NCBI GenBank assembly: GCA_009783555.1
Contig: WRDH01000003.1
Span: 1-64,000, forward strand
Origin: Oscillospiraceae bacterium
GTDB taxonomy: Bacteria; Bacillota; Clostridia; Oscillospirales; Oscillospiraceae
Length of the DNA stretch: 64,000 bases
Direction of reading: 5' to 3'
Under the pieces are notes generated by a model, which was not told the DNA's origin, ran no database searches, and saw only the letters and a list, made by a program, of their open reading frames with translations. Numbering within the stretch: the stretch's first letter is position 1; the number at the start of each line of letters is the position of its first letter. Below, one piece after another: positions 7,599 to 17,931 of the stretch. The position numbers and the translations under genes were made by a program.

Positions 7599-8396
7599 AT
7601 GAGTGATAATGAGCAATTAAAAATGCTTGCTGAGCGAATTGATTCACATATACATCTTGCGGGGAAAAAGGTTCTTGAGATTGGTTGCGGAAACGGAGAT
7701 TTGCTTAAACTCATAGCCGAAAGTTATGATATAGCACATATCACAGGGGTTGATTCATCTCTGTCCGGCTGGTGGGGGATTGGGGAAAGTGTTGGCGCAA
7801 ACTGGTCTGTCTGCGATGGCAACGCAGAACGATTATGTTTTGATGATAACAGTTTCGATGCAGTTATATCCTATGCGGCATTTGAGCATATCGAGAATGT
7901 AAAGCTGGCATTATCTGAGATAAAACGGGTTATGAAGCCATATGGAAGGTTTTATACCGAATTTAGCCCCATTTGGACGTCTATTGTTGGCCATCACTTT
8001 GTAGCAAAAGACGAAACATTATTCAACCCTAGTCACCTGAAGCTCATTCCACCTTGGGGCCATCTATATATGAACGAACTCCAAATGCACGACCATTTAC
8101 ATGAGCAAACTGAAGAGGATGCCTTAATAGATGAAATTTTGTACTTTATTTACCACAGCAGCATAATAAACCGCCTTGGTAGGAATGATTTCCTTGATAT
8201 CATTGTAAATTGCGGAATGATTATAAAAATGTACCAAGAGACGATTGCATTTAACCGGCTTGCCATACTGGGAATGGAGAAAGCTTCTGAGTTAACTGCC
8301 GATATACTTAAAAAAATCGTGTCTGCCGGTTATGATGCCACAGATATTGGTGTACTAAGTATGATGGTTCTTCTTGAAAAATACGAGAGTATATAG
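7599..8396 (+). CDS. Class I SAM methyltransferase (second of tandem pair)
   Basis: The 265-residue protein is a duplicate of its upstream neighbour. It has motif I VLEIGCGNGDLLKLI, ITGVDSS, FDAVISYAAFEHI and EIKRVMKPYGRFYTEFSPIWTS. Two divergent copies side by side suggest methylation of two positions or two related sugars. GGAGAATAAT before the ATG is a good ribosome site. It is followed after 30 bp by the first long GT4 gene. Confidence 0.88.
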   Translation: MSDNEQLKMLAERIDSHIHLAGKKVLEIGCGNGDLLKLIAESYDIAHITGVDSSLSGWWGIGESVGANWSVCDGNAERLCFDDNSFDAVISYAAFEHIENVKLALSEIKRVMKPYGRFYTEFSPIWTSIVGHHFVAKDETLFNPSHLKLIPPWGHLYMNELQMHDHLHEQTEEDALIDEILYFIYHSSIINRLGRNDFLDIIVNCGMIIKMYQETIAFNRLAILGMEKASELTADILKKIVSAGYDATDIGVLSMMVLLEKYESI

Positions 8397-8426
8397 ATTG
8401 TTTAATAGATTGGGGCAGATACAGTA

Positions 8427-10124
8427 ATGCGAAAGAGAATTTTAACTGTTAACTTCTATGATATCCTTCACGTAAATCATGGTGGAGGAAGCTTCTGCGT
8501 TCGCGGACTACAAAGCGCTCTATCGAAATGGTTTGATATTACGTTGGTGTCATATCATGATGAGTATGATATTTATAGCAGTCGGATATGGATTAATAAA
8601 AATCTGTGTGTAGCTTCTATTCCAAAACCCGACACGTTGAGAGATACGGAAAAGAGATTTTACCGGGAGGAAGGGTTTGAAAAGGTTGACATTTTCTTTG
8701 ATCCGTCACTACCTGCAACTCGATATTACGCAGATTTTGTTGAGTTAATGGATCCTATATATGAGATTGCTGCAGATTCGGACATATTGATAACGGAACA
8801 CCCATATACATACAGATTATTGAAACAAGCCGCGCCTGGTAAGTGTATTTGGTATAGGGCTCATAATGTGGAATATGACTACAAAAATAAAGCATGGCAG
8901 CACTGTGAAAGCAAAGAGGCGTTGTTAAACGAGGTTTATGATCTTGAAAAAGAGTGCTGTGACGGATGTGACTTGATACTGACAATAACAGAAAAAGATG
9001 CCGAAAGATTTCATATGCTGTATAATGTACCGAAGTCAAAGCTGTTGAATATTTCAGCCGGTATAGATACATCATTTTTTGTGTTGCCAAGCGAACGAGA
9101 AAAGCTATCAATGGATTATGAGGAAAGTGCATTCTTTATATCGAGTTACGCAGAAGCCTCAGCGGATGCGGCAAGGCGGGTATCGGCACTTGCGATTAAA
9201 ACACCGAACATTATGTATTATATTGCCGGAAGTGTCTGCGGTGCGATAAAGCAGTGTGATGCGCCCGGAAACCTGTGTCTTTTAGGCATGATTTCTGATG
9301 AGCAGAAAATAAAGTATCTGATTCAAGCTGACTTTGCATTAAACTTGATTGATAGCGGCTCCGGGATGAATATCAAGATGCTTGAGTATTTCGCGTATGG
9401 ACTACCAACTATTACTACTGAATTTGGTTTGCGCGGGATATCTGCCAAGGATGGAACTCATTGTATCACTACATGTCTAAAGAATGTCGAGGATACAGTA
9501 AAATCATTTTGTGAGATGGGAGATTCAGCGCGCGACACAGTTGCAAAAAATGCATATGAGCTGGTCAAGAGTGATTATAGCTGGAACGCTTGTGTTGATC
9601 GCATACTTAATCATCTGTCTGAGAGCAATAAGGATTTTTACGAAGCCGTTGTAAACTCAACCTTAAATGACATGGATAAGGACGCTGATGCTGATACATT
9701 AGAATTAAATCTTGACAGATCCCGGAAGTATTTTATCTTTGGAGCCGGGTGGTTTGGTGCTAAGTGTAGAGAAATGTTATCATCACTTGCTATTACTCCT
9801 ATTGGATTCATTGATAATAACTCATCACTGTGGGGGAGTATGGTCAAAAAAATCCCCATTTACCCGCCGAGTGAGTATTTCAAAGCATCTGACGCGAACA
9901 TTATCATAGCGGCAGGCGTTTCTTTCACCGTTGATATATTATGTCAATTAGTTGATAGTGGGATTCCATTAGCCAATATCTTTCTTGCGTTTGATGGTGT
10001 CAATCTGTACTCATGTGGAAAACGTATAGGTTATAATCCAGATTATTACGATGTTGAGAAGTTGTTAAAATTTGGCAGGAAGCGGAGACGTGAAAATGGA
10101 GCGGCAGAAAATCACGGTCATTAA
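8427..10124 (+). CDS. GT4-like glycosyltransferase with C-terminal Rossmann module (copy A)
   Basis: The 565-residue protein opens with a GT-B N-domain (ILTVNFYDILHVNHGGGSFCVRGLQSAL) and contains WYRAHNVEYDY. Its nucleotide-sugar half is marked by GSGMNIKMLEYFAYGLPTITT, the equivalent of the E-x7-E region. After about residue 430 the cluster's Rossmann module is attached (KYFIFGAGWFGAKC, then IGFIDNNSSLWGS and IPIYPPSEYF). The gene overlaps the next one by 29 bp, and the two proteins are clear tandem duplicates. The ribosome site is weak (GGGGCAG). The transferred sugar cannot be told from sequence. Confidence 0.85.
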   Translation: MRKRILTVNFYDILHVNHGGGSFCVRGLQSALSKWFDITLVSYHDEYDIYSSRIWINKNLCVASIPKPDTLRDTEKRFYREEGFEKVDIFFDPSLPATRYYADFVELMDPIYEIAADSDILITEHPYTYRLLKQAAPGKCIWYRAHNVEYDYKNKAWQHCESKEALLNEVYDLEKECCDGCDLILTITEKDAERFHMLYNVPKSKLLNISAGIDTSFFVLPSEREKLSMDYEESAFFISSYAEASADAARRVSALAIKTPNIMYYIAGSVCGAIKQCDAPGNLCLLGMISDEQKIKYLIQADFALNLIDSGSGMNIKMLEYFAYGLPTITTEFGLRGISAKDGTHCITTCLKNVEDTVKSFCEMGDSARDTVAKNAYELVKSDYSWNACVDRILNHLSESNKDFYEAVVNSTLNDMDKDADADTLELNLDRSRKYFIFGAGWFGAKCREMLSSLAITPIGFIDNNSSLWGSMVKKIPIYPPSEYFKASDANIIIAAGVSFTVDILCQLVDSGIPLANIFLAFDGVNLYSCGKRIGYNPDYYDVEKLLKFGRKRRRENGAAENHGH

Positions 10125-11769
10125 TTTTTATGACATACGTCAATTACATCACGGTGGCGTACGGGTTATGCAGGGGCTTTATAGTGCGTTGTCTGAATGG
10201 TTTGATGTTACCCTTGTGACATTCCATGAAGATTTGGATATTTTCTCTGATAAAATATGGATAAACAAAAAGCTCTACTTATCCACTATTGCAAAATCCG
10301 ATGAGCTTAAAGAAATCGAGAAGGAATACCATAAGGAAGTCGGTTTTGACAATATGGGTATTATCGACCCGTCACTGGCAGCATCTCGATATTATGCTGA
10401 CAGGCCGGAACTCGTTAGTGCCATACAGAAAATAGCAGAGGATTCGGCAATTGTTATCACCGAGCATCCTTATACGTACAGGGTATTAAAGCGGGCTATC
10501 CCCGCAAAAACTATTTGGTACAGGGCACAGAATGTAGAGTATGACTACAAACATATGGCATGGAGGCATTGCGAGAACCATGAAGCCTTAGAAAAAGAAG
10601 TTTATGATCTCGAAAAAGAATGTTGTGATGGGTGTGATTTAATTTTAACTATAACTCAGGCAGATGCAAACAGATTCCACAAACTGTATAAACTGCCGGT
10701 GTCAAAGCTCCTAAGTATCTCGGCAGGTACTGATATTTTCTCTTTTAAATTGCCCGGCGAGAGGGAAAAGCTGTCGGCGGACTACAACGAAAGCGCACTG
10801 TTTCTTTCAAGCTACATAGAAGCTTCGGCAAATGCGGCAAGGCGAGTACTTGAACTTGCTAAAGCTACCCCCGCGGTAATGTATTACATGGCTGGAGATG
10901 TATGCCGCGCAATAGAGCCGAACGATGTGCCCGATAATCTCCTTCTTTTAGGTATTGTGTCTGAAGAGGATAAAGAGAAGTATCTCAACCAAGCTGATTT
11001 TGCATTAAATCTAATAGAAGGCGGTTCAGGGATGAATGTGAAAATGCTCGAGTATTTCGCTCATGGGCTGCCGGTTATTACAACTGAATTCGGGAAGCGA
11101 GGGATTTCTGTTACAGACAAAACACATTGTTTAGTGACAAGCATAGAAAACGTAGAAAACGCTGTGAACAGGTTCTGCAAAATGGATAGAACAAAACGCG
11201 ATGTTATGGCAGTAAACGCATATGAGCTGGTCAAAAGTGAGTATAGCTGGAATAATTGCGTTGACCGCATACTTGAGTATTTATCCGAAAACGATAAGCG
11301 ATTGTATGAAATAATAAGAAATACGCATTTAGTTGATTCAAAGACGGAAATCGGCAACAATTCCATAGAAGTGAATCTAGATAAGACGCGGAAGTATTAC
11401 ATATTCGGTGCAGGGTATTACGGGAAGAAATGCATGTCTTTGTTATCCGGGCTTGGTATTATCCCAATCGGAATCATCGACAACAATACATCGTTGTGGG
11501 GAAGCATTATTAATCAAGTTACAGTGTATCCTCCGCAACATTTCTTCAAAGAAATCGAAGCTGATATAATCATTGCCACACAGTTCTTTTTTCCCGCAAT
11601 AGACATTTTGCGCCAACTGGTCGACAACACCGTATCTTTAAATAGAATCTATCTTGCCATTGAAGGCATTAACTTATTTTCATGCGGGAGCAACAAAGGG
11701 TATAACCCAAATTCTTACAATGCGGGAAAACTGGTGGAATTTAGCAAGGAGAGGCAGAAGCATCAATGA
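10096..11769 (+). CDS. GT4-like glycosyltransferase with C-terminal Rossmann module (copy B)
   Basis: I place the start at ATG 10,096 (MERQKITVINFYDI), aligned with copy A and preceded by AGGAAGCGGAG; an upstream in-frame ATG at 10,072 would only add residues inside the previous gene. The 557-residue protein repeats copy A throughout: RAQNVEYDYKHMAWRHC, LEKECCDGCDLILTIT and GSGMNVKMLEYFAHGLPVITT. The C-terminal module begins near residue 433 (KYYIFGAGYYGKKC, IGIIDNNTSLWGS). Its last codons overlap the next ATG (ATGA), so translation is probably coupled. Confidence 0.87.
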   Translation: MERQKITVINFYDIRQLHHGGVRVMQGLYSALSEWFDVTLVTFHEDLDIFSDKIWINKKLYLSTIAKSDELKEIEKEYHKEVGFDNMGIIDPSLAASRYYADRPELVSAIQKIAEDSAIVITEHPYTYRVLKRAIPAKTIWYRAQNVEYDYKHMAWRHCENHEALEKEVYDLEKECCDGCDLILTITQADANRFHKLYKLPVSKLLSISAGTDIFSFKLPGEREKLSADYNESALFLSSYIEASANAARRVLELAKATPAVMYYMAGDVCRAIEPNDVPDNLLLLGIVSEEDKEKYLNQADFALNLIEGGSGMNVKMLEYFAHGLPVITTEFGKRGISVTDKTHCLVTSIENVENAVNRFCKMDRTKRDVMAVNAYELVKSEYSWNNCVDRILEYLSENDKRLYEIIRNTHLVDSKTEIGNNSIEVNLDKTRKYYIFGAGYYGKKCMSLLSGLGIIPIGIIDNNTSLWGSIINQVTVYPPQHFFKEIEADIIIATQFFFPAIDILRQLVDNTVSLNRIYLAIEGINLFSCGSNKGYNPNSYNAGKLVEFSKERQKHQ

Positions 11770-12953
11770 AGGTCAATATTGAAGCGCAGTATATATGCGT
11801 TACCAAAGAAAACATCCGGGGCATACAGACCTATACAATAAATCTAATAAAGAGTCTAGTCATGAGAAGAAAGAATGATTATTCAATATCATACTTCGAC
11901 CTTAATAAGGAACGTGGTAACAATAAGTATATTCGGGAGTATATTGGAAATGATGTTTTGAGGTCTATTCGTGAACATGAATGTAATAGCACAGGATTCT
12001 TTGAGCTACAAACTAATGGGGAAGGAGTTTATGGCAAGTCGTCATATAATGACATAACAGGTGCCGTCGCAGATGTATTTCATTTTGTTCATTTCGAAAC
12101 CATACCATTTGAGTTAAACGGGAAAATGGTAGTAACTATACATGATTTACTGCCGCTGTTGCCAAAAGCACACAATTGGTTTGATGAGAGTTATTTATTT
12201 CATGCTCCTCCTAACTGTGCAAGAAGCCTTAAGTTTCTGGAAAAAAAACCACAAACTATAATCATTGCGGATTCATACTCAACAAAAGCAGACATTATGA
12301 ATTATTCCGGGATAAAACAAGAACGTGTTTTCGTTGTACCTTTAGCGCATGATGCGACTATCCATTATCCTGAAAAAAACCAAGCACTCCTAAAGACAAT
12401 GAAAATTCACAGTCCTTTTTTACTTTATTTAGGGGAGTTGGATTTTCGTAAAGGCATAGTCGACATATTTGATGCATTTGAAGTAATAAAACCGAATTTT
12501 CCTGATTTAAAACTGGTCCTTGCAGGATTCCTAAAAACGACTACATCACCAATCCATGAGAAACTCAGTGAGTTTCGTTATATCAATGATGTAATATTGA
12601 CCGGATTCGTAAACAACGAACAAAAAAGGGCATTACTGTCATCCGCTTCGGTTTTCTTGTTTCCGTCAGAATACGAGGGTTTCGGCTTGCCGGTACTCGA
12701 AGCGATGGCTTGCGGCAGTCCTGTAATTACAACAAACGTTTCCAGCTTACCTGAGGTTGGCGGCAATGCGGTTGTTTATGTTTCTCCAAACAACCCGGAA
12801 CAGCTTGCATATGAAATAGAGTGTTTGCTCAACTCTGAGAGCCTGAGAAATGAATACATACAAAAAGGATTTAAACAATCAAGTAAGTTCTCATGGGACA
12901 AAACCGCGCAGATGACAGAAGAGGTTTACAAAACAGCGCATGAACAGAGGTAA
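11766..12953 (+). CDS. GT4 glycosyltransferase
   Basis: A 395-residue GT-B glycosyltransferase of family GT4. It has an N-domain with VADVFHFVHFE and MVVTIHDLLPLLP, then VVPLAHD and LLYLGELDFRKGIVDIFDAF. The donor site holds [25 protein letters not shown], including E-x7-E. It is one of three intact paralogues here that share the start M-K-V/I-N-I and the end KFSWDK-TA-MTEEVY. The ATG overlaps the previous stop, and AGGAGAGG is an excellent ribosome site. Retaining transfer of a nucleotide-activated sugar onto a lipid- or protein-linked acceptor is expected. Confidence 0.93.
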   Translation: MKVNIEAQYICVTKENIRGIQTYTINLIKSLVMRRKNDYSISYFDLNKERGNNKYIREYIGNDVLRSIREHECNSTGFFELQTNGEGVYGKSSYNDITGAVADVFHFVHFETIPFELNGKMVVTIHDLLPLLPKAHNWFDESYLFHAPPNCARSLKFLEKKPQTIIIADSYSTKADIMNYSGIKQERVFVVPLAHDATIHYPEKNQALLKTMKIHSPFLLYLGELDFRKGIVDIFDAFEVIKPNFPDLKLVLAGFLKTTTSPIHEKLSEFRYINDVILTGFVNNEQKRALLSSASVFLFPSEYEGFGLPVLEAMACGSPVITTNVSSLPEVGGNAVVYVSPNNPEQLAYEIECLLNSESLRNEYIQKGFKQSSKFSWDKTAQMTEEVYKTAHEQR

Positions 12954-12958
12954 TAAGG

Positions 12959-15595
12959 ATGAAGATTAATATTGATGTACAACAATTATGCATTTCTCCA
13001 CACGAAATACGCGGCATTCAGAACCATATATTAAATCTTCTTCGAAGCTTGCTAAAAAGAGGCGTTAATGAGTACCATGTATCTTTTTTCGACAAAGACG
13101 AGCAGGGCGGATATCTGCAATTGCTTAGACAGAATATTGACGAGAAATGCTTAAATGTCATTCATATCAACGAGTGCGCTACTTTGGATTGTCAGTCTAT
13201 TACAGATGGAGTATATTATAATAATACATCACTATATGATGCAAAAACATACAGTGAATATATAGGTGTAGATTTTGATTTATTGCATTTTCCACTGTCT
13301 AATTATATTCCCAGAAATATTGATAAAGCATGCGTTGTAACTGTCCATGACATTATACCAATGATCAACCCTATGAGGCTATACCTTCCCGAAAGGTATG
13401 TAACGGAGTTCGAGAACTCTATGCATAATATCGCAAGCAATGAGAAAATAGCGGTTATCACAGTTTCTGAAGCCACAAAGAATGATTTGCTACAGTTTAC
13501 TTCAATATCTGAAAATCGTATTTTTGTTGTGCCAAATGGATATGACAATGCAGTGAATTATCCTGACAAAAATGAATCGGTTTTGCGTAATCTAAGGATT
13601 AGCTCGCCGTATCTCTTTTTCTTGGCGGCACATGAGCCACATAAAGGTATATTAGATATTATTGATGCGTTCGATATTATAAAGACTAAGCACTCAGGCA
13701 TTACTTTATTACTCGGTGGGCAAAAAAGTAATATTGAGAGTTATAACTTTACATTAAAGAGACGTATCGAAAGGAGCTCCAACAAAGATGACATAATTCA
13801 ACTCGGATTTATAAGTGAAATTGAGAAACGGGTTTTGATGTCGTGTGCTGAAGCTTTCCTGTTTCCATCGGAGTATGAGGGTTTCGGATTTCCTGTTTTA
13901 GAAGCTATGGCTTGTGGGTCACCGGTGATTACAACTAATGTATCAAGTTTACCGGAAGTATGTGGTGACGCTGCGTTATATGTTTCACCAAGGCAGCCGG
14001 AATTACTTGCGTATCAAATTGAGCGATTGCTTGATTCACGGCAGTTGTGTGATGATCTTGTTACAAAAGGGCTTGTACAAGCATCAAAGTTTTCGTGGGA
14101 TGAGAATGCGCGCTTGACCGAAGAAGTATATAGAATTGCACACGACCGGTATAGAACTGGTCAATCCTTTGAGGTGAAAGCACCGGCTATGTCAAATAAA
14201 ACAAACAGGAGGCATTACCCAATGATAAATCAAATTAATGAAAATCTACCAACAGTACTGTATGGAGCAGGAAAAAATGCAAAAAACGCATATGAACAGT
14301 TTCTGGAAAAGGGAATCCAAGCTGTGTGCTTTGTAGATAAAGACCCGTCAAAATGGGGCAATTCCGCATATGAGGGCTGTCCGATTGATGTGTGCTCCTT
14401 AGATGAGGCAACGAATAAGTATGGTGACTATAATTTATATATCACAGTTGGGTCAGCACCAAAATATAGTATTATGGCATATTTAACTGAAGACAAAGGA
14501 GTTCCGATTAACAGGATTATAAATTATGAGCCATATATAAAGCGAAAAAGCTGCATCTTGCTTGAAACGACAATAGCTCCGCTTGGTGAGCGTGATGTCG
14601 GGTTGTGCCGGGGTGGACGCCTTATCAATGTGACACAAATGCCGACAGTAAAATGGACAGACGATGCCGTGGAGACTCTTGATAGCTTTATGACGTTACG
14701 CAATGAGTTGTTGGACGAAATCCAAACCTCGCCTGAAAAATCGCCATGTGATGGATGTATAGTACTAAGGGAGCAAATGTGGCCTGCCGATTATCGAGTC
14801 AAAGACTACGTTTTATCTACCGAGCCAAGTTCTATATGTCAGTTTAAGTGCATGTACTGCTATGCCGGACACTATGGCAACAGCGAAATTGAAGCAAAGC
14901 GTTCCACTGATATAAGGTTTGACAGACGTGTTGATTTACTTCTGGAACTGGAAAAACGAGGTCTTGCCGACCCGGAATTTACGACTATTTCGCTGTCCGA
15001 TGGAGAGCTTTGCATAGATCCGAAAAAAGATAACCTTTTTGCGCTGGCTGAAAGATATAAAACATGGATATACACAAATGCAGGTGTTTACAGCGAAACC
15101 ATTGCCTCCTTGCTTGACCGCAAAAAAACATTTATTGTTGTCAGTGTGGACGCAGGTACACGCGAAACATTCAAAAAAGTTAAAAACGCGGATGTGTTTG
15201 ACAAGGTGTGCGAGAACTTGCGCCGGTATTCAAGAATCGACAATATGCGAACGCGTTTGCAATATATTTTCTTACCTGGTATTAATGATAGCATCGATGA
15301 TATTGAAGGATTTGTTGCTCTCTGTACCGAGCTGAAAACCGTAACTGCTTCTGTGCTGCTGGATGTACTGTCTGACAGGGCTGAACTGCCTCCGGAAAAG
15401 ATTGCACGGGTATTTAATTTGTTGGACATGCTGCTGAGAAATGGCATCAAAATCTTTACAGGCGGCAATGTTTCGCTTACCGAAAATGAGCGACAACAGC
15501 TTTGGGATATCGCAAACAGTATTGACGACGGCCTTGAAAGAGACAGTGTTTACTACGAGCGCCTTAGCAATGCACTTAATGAAAAGGTTTATTGA
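12959..15595 (+). CDS. GT4-Rossmann-radical SAM three-domain fusion
   Basis: An unusual 878-residue protein. Residues 1 to about 400 are a complete GT4 enzyme ([44 protein letters not shown]). Residues about 428-530 are the cluster's Rossmann module ([30 protein letters not shown]). From about 560 a radical SAM domain follows, with C627-QFK-C631-MY-C634 and extra cysteines nearby (CDGC). Upstream and downstream GT4 paralogues end where the first domain ends. An AGGAGG ribosome site lies nine bases before in-frame ATG 14,222 (residue 422), so the last two domains may also be made alone. The start follows a short AAGG after the previous stop. Confidence 0.85.
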   Translation: MKINIDVQQLCISPHEIRGIQNHILNLLRSLLKRGVNEYHVSFFDKDEQGGYLQLLRQNIDEKCLNVIHINECATLDCQSITDGVYYNNTSLYDAKTYSEYIGVDFDLLHFPLSNYIPRNIDKACVVTVHDIIPMINPMRLYLPERYVTEFENSMHNIASNEKIAVITVSEATKNDLLQFTSISENRIFVVPNGYDNAVNYPDKNESVLRNLRISSPYLFFLAAHEPHKGILDIIDAFDIIKTKHSGITLLLGGQKSNIESYNFTLKRRIERSSNKDDIIQLGFISEIEKRVLMSCAEAFLFPSEYEGFGFPVLEAMACGSPVITTNVSSLPEVCGDAALYVSPRQPELLAYQIERLLDSRQLCDDLVTKGLVQASKFSWDENARLTEEVYRIAHDRYRTGQSFEVKAPAMSNKTNRRHYPMINQINENLPTVLYGAGKNAKNAYEQFLEKGIQAVCFVDKDPSKWGNSAYEGCPIDVCSLDEATNKYGDYNLYITVGSAPKYSIMAYLTEDKGVPINRIINYEPYIKRKSCILLETTIAPLGERDVGLCRGGRLINVTQMPTVKWTDDAVETLDSFMTLRNELLDEIQTSPEKSPCDGCIVLREQMWPADYRVKDYVLSTEPSSICQFKCMYCYAGHYGNSEIEAKRSTDIRFDRRVDLLLELEKRGLADPEFTTISLSDGELCIDPKKDNLFALAERYKTWIYTNAGVYSETIASLLDRKKTFIVVSVDAGTRETFKKVKNADVFDKVCENLRRYSRIDNMRTRLQYIFLPGINDSIDDIEGFVALCTELKTVTASVLLDVLSDRAELPPEKIARVFNLLDMLLRNGIKIFTGGNVSLTENERQQLWDIANSIDDGLERDSVYYERLSNALNEKVY
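14207..14224 (+). promoter_or_regulatory. Internal ribosome site and start inside the fusion gene
   Basis: A full AGGAGG (14,207-14,212) stands nine bases before ATG 14,222, which is in frame with the large protein. Translation from here would give a 457-residue Rossmann-radical SAM protein beginning [17 protein letters not shown]. The linker upstream (NKTNRRHYP) is the weakest-conserved part, as expected at a gene junction. Confidence 0.6.
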
Positions 15596-15632
15596 CTTTT
15601 GACTATATAACTTATGAAAGAAGAGATTTACT

Positions 15633-16799
15633 ATGAAAGTAGTACTAGAGGTTCAAAGCGTTTGTACACCTATACCTACAGGTATCGCTTGGTATGCGGT
15701 TAATTTGGTGGATAATCTGTTATCACGCGCCAATCACGATTATGCGCTGGCTTTCTTTGACAAAGGTAAAGAGCGCGGAAACCGTGAAAAATATGTAGAT
15801 AAGTTCTTTGGGAAGCATAATCCGGAGCTGTTTGAGTGCAACACAGAAAGCTTTAAGGTTGTGAACACTTCTGAAGATGCATATAAAATACTAAGCTACA
15901 ACGACTATACCGGAGCGATAGGTGATGTCTTTCATTTTATGCTGCCCCTGTGGATGCCCGGTAGATTAACAGGTGAAATGGTAGTCACAGTCCATGATTT
16001 AATAGCAGCTCTTCATCCCGAAATGTCGCTTTCAGAGGAAAACGCCCGTAACTGTGCAACTGGATTTAATTTAATCAAACAAAAAAAGCCAATCTGTATT
16101 GCAGACTCTCTTTCAACAAAGGCAGACATATGCAATAATTCGGACATATCACCGGATAATGTATTTGTTGTACCACTTGCGCATGACCCGTCAGCTTTTT
16201 ATCCCGATAAGGATGACAATGCGCTAAGAGAGTTTGGAATAGATAGTACGTATATCTTATTTGCAGGGACCGTTGACGATCCGAGAAAAGGCGTTGCGGA
16301 TATAATTGACGCATTTGAATCACTTGCGTCTAACCATGACGGGTTAATGCTTGTACTTGCCGGCGACTACGGTCATAGGAGAGGTTGGGAGCGAATCAAA
16401 GAGAAGCTTGGTAACTCAAACCTAAAAGAACGGATTATTCTGACCGGATTTGTGACGGTCAAGCAGTTACGCAATTTGATGTCGGGAGCTGGAGTATTCC
16501 TTTTTCCTTCTGAGTATGAGGGATTTGGCTTACCGGTGCTCGAAGCTATGGCTTGCGGCAGCCCTGTTATAACAGCAAATGTGTCGAGTTTACCGGAAGT
16601 CGGCGGTGACGCAGTGGTATATGTGGAGCCAAACAAACCTGAACAATTGGCTTTCGAAATCGAACGATTGCTTAACTCAGAGGAATTACGCAACGAATAC
16701 ACATTAAAAGGCTATGAGCAGACACGTAAGTTCTCATGGAGCAAAACAGCGCAAATGACAGAGGAGGCTTATACGGTAGCATATGAACGGAGACAATAA
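15633..16799 (+). CDS. GT4 glycosyltransferase
   Basis: The 388-residue protein is the third intact GT4 paralogue. It has [64 protein letters not shown] and [24 protein letters not shown] with the E-x7-E pair. It ends [15 protein letters not shown]. The ribosome site is AAAGAAGAG. The 37-bp gap from the fusion gene contains no terminator. It differs from its paralogues mainly in the N-terminal acceptor half, which suggests a different acceptor. Confidence 0.93.
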   Translation: MKVVLEVQSVCTPIPTGIAWYAVNLVDNLLSRANHDYALAFFDKGKERGNREKYVDKFFGKHNPELFECNTESFKVVNTSEDAYKILSYNDYTGAIGDVFHFMLPLWMPGRLTGEMVVTVHDLIAALHPEMSLSEENARNCATGFNLIKQKKPICIADSLSTKADICNNSDISPDNVFVVPLAHDPSAFYPDKDDNALREFGIDSTYILFAGTVDDPRKGVADIIDAFESLASNHDGLMLVLAGDYGHRRGWERIKEKLGNSNLKERIILTGFVTVKQLRNLMSGAGVFLFPSEYEGFGLPVLEAMACGSPVITANVSSLPEVGGDAVVYVEPNKPEQLAFEIERLLNSEELRNEYTLKGYEQTRKFSWSKTAQMTEEAYTVAYERRQ

Positions 16800-16805
16800 A
16801 CAATT

Positions 16806-17669
16806 ATGGACGATGCTGTAAAACGTTTTAGACAGATATTTGGCTGTAAACAGGATATAATACAAGAACGGCTATGCTCCAGTATTTGTCGTCCCACTGA
16901 TTTAGAGTGGCTTCCCCGTTGGGCTATACTCGGAAAAGATTGTAATGAGACTGAGTGGCATGCGACACCACACCGCAAAATGTGGGAATGGTTGTTTATC
17001 TATCATGCATTATCAGAAAGGAAAATGTTAATGTCTTCGCGGAAAGGGTTGGGGTTCGGCGTTGGCAAAGAACCTCTGTCATCAGTGTTCACATCACTTG
17101 GTTGTAGCATTACCGCTACCGATGCACCACCGGACATGTCAACCGGTTGGGAGGAAACAAACCAATATGGAAAGCATATCAACGATTTATTTAACTCGCA
17201 CTTCGTCGAGTATAATCGTTTTTTTAGCAATGTCCGGTTTGAATATGTTGATATGAGGCATATACCTCCACATCTGAATGAATATGATTTTTTATGGTCG
17301 TCATGCGCATTGGAGCACTTAGGTTCACTATACGCAGCTAAAGAATTTATTTACAGAGCAATGGATTGTTTGAAACCGGAGGGTATAGCAGTTCATACCA
17401 CAGAAATAAACTTGTCTTCGTCTTCAGAAACACTAGTGTCAAGTAATGATTCCATTTTGCGTACTGTCGATTTTATAGAAATTGCGGAACATCTGGTTCG
17501 GCAAGGACACTGTGTTGAACCTCTTGACTTTAGACTTGATGGATCTGCGTTGGATGAGTTGGTAGATGAGCCGCCATATTCATTGCCGCATTTCAAATTA
17601 GAGGTCGGAGGATATGTATCCACATCGTTTTGTTTGATTATCCGGAAAAGAACAGGAGATAACAAATGA
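16806..17669 (+). CDS. SAM methyltransferase-like protein
   Basis: The 287-residue protein has a degenerate class I methyltransferase core: GLGFGVGKEPLSSVFTSLGCSITATDAPP (motif I and the acidic residue of motif II). It continues with FEYVDMRHIP and YDFLWSSCALEHLGSLYAAKEFIYRAMDCLKPEGIAVHTTEINL. The SAM-binding glycine loop is G-x-G-x-G. It belongs with sugar-cluster methyltransferases but is not a close relative of the pair at 6.8-8.4 kb. CGGAGAC upstream overlaps the end of the preceding gene. Its stop overlaps the ATG of the following pseudogene. Confidence 0.75.
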   Translation: MDDAVKRFRQIFGCKQDIIQERLCSSICRPTDLEWLPRWAILGKDCNETEWHATPHRKMWEWLFIYHALSERKMLMSSRKGLGFGVGKEPLSSVFTSLGCSITATDAPPDMSTGWEETNQYGKHINDLFNSHFVEYNRFFSNVRFEYVDMRHIPPHLNEYDFLWSSCALEHLGSLYAAKEFIYRAMDCLKPEGIAVHTTEINLSSSSETLVSSNDSILRTVDFIEIAEHLVRQGHCVEPLDFRLDGSALDELVDEPPYSLPHFKLEVGGYVSTSFCLIIRKRTGDNK

Positions 17670-17900
17670 AAGTTAAAATTGTAATTTATGGCTTGGGTAT
17701 TACTTATGCCAATATCTAAGACACAGCCATCATAAAGATCTGGAAGAAATCATTATAGAAGTCGGAACTACATCAAGTGATTCGAAGTTCTACTCCGGGA
17801 AGACTTCTTCCTTGAAATGTTAAAAAGAAGCAAGCTGCGGCTAGACAGAACATTTATTTCAAGCACGGGAGCAAAGAATTATGTTGTAATGAAAGCATAA
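17666..17900 (+). pseudogene. Decayed Rossmann-module protein
   Basis: The ATG overlaps the previous stop and reads MKVKIVIYGLGITYANI before a stop at codon 18. That opening looks like the beta strand and glycine loop of the cluster's Rossmann module. Further on, another frame gives FEVLLREDFFLEMLKRSKLRLDRTFISSTGAKNYVVMKA before TAA 17,898, the end of some enzyme. The two parts are in different frames and most of the middle is gone. The catalytic domain cannot be identified. Confidence 0.65.
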
Positions 17901-17931
17901 ATAATATGATTATGATATTGGAAAGGTAAAC

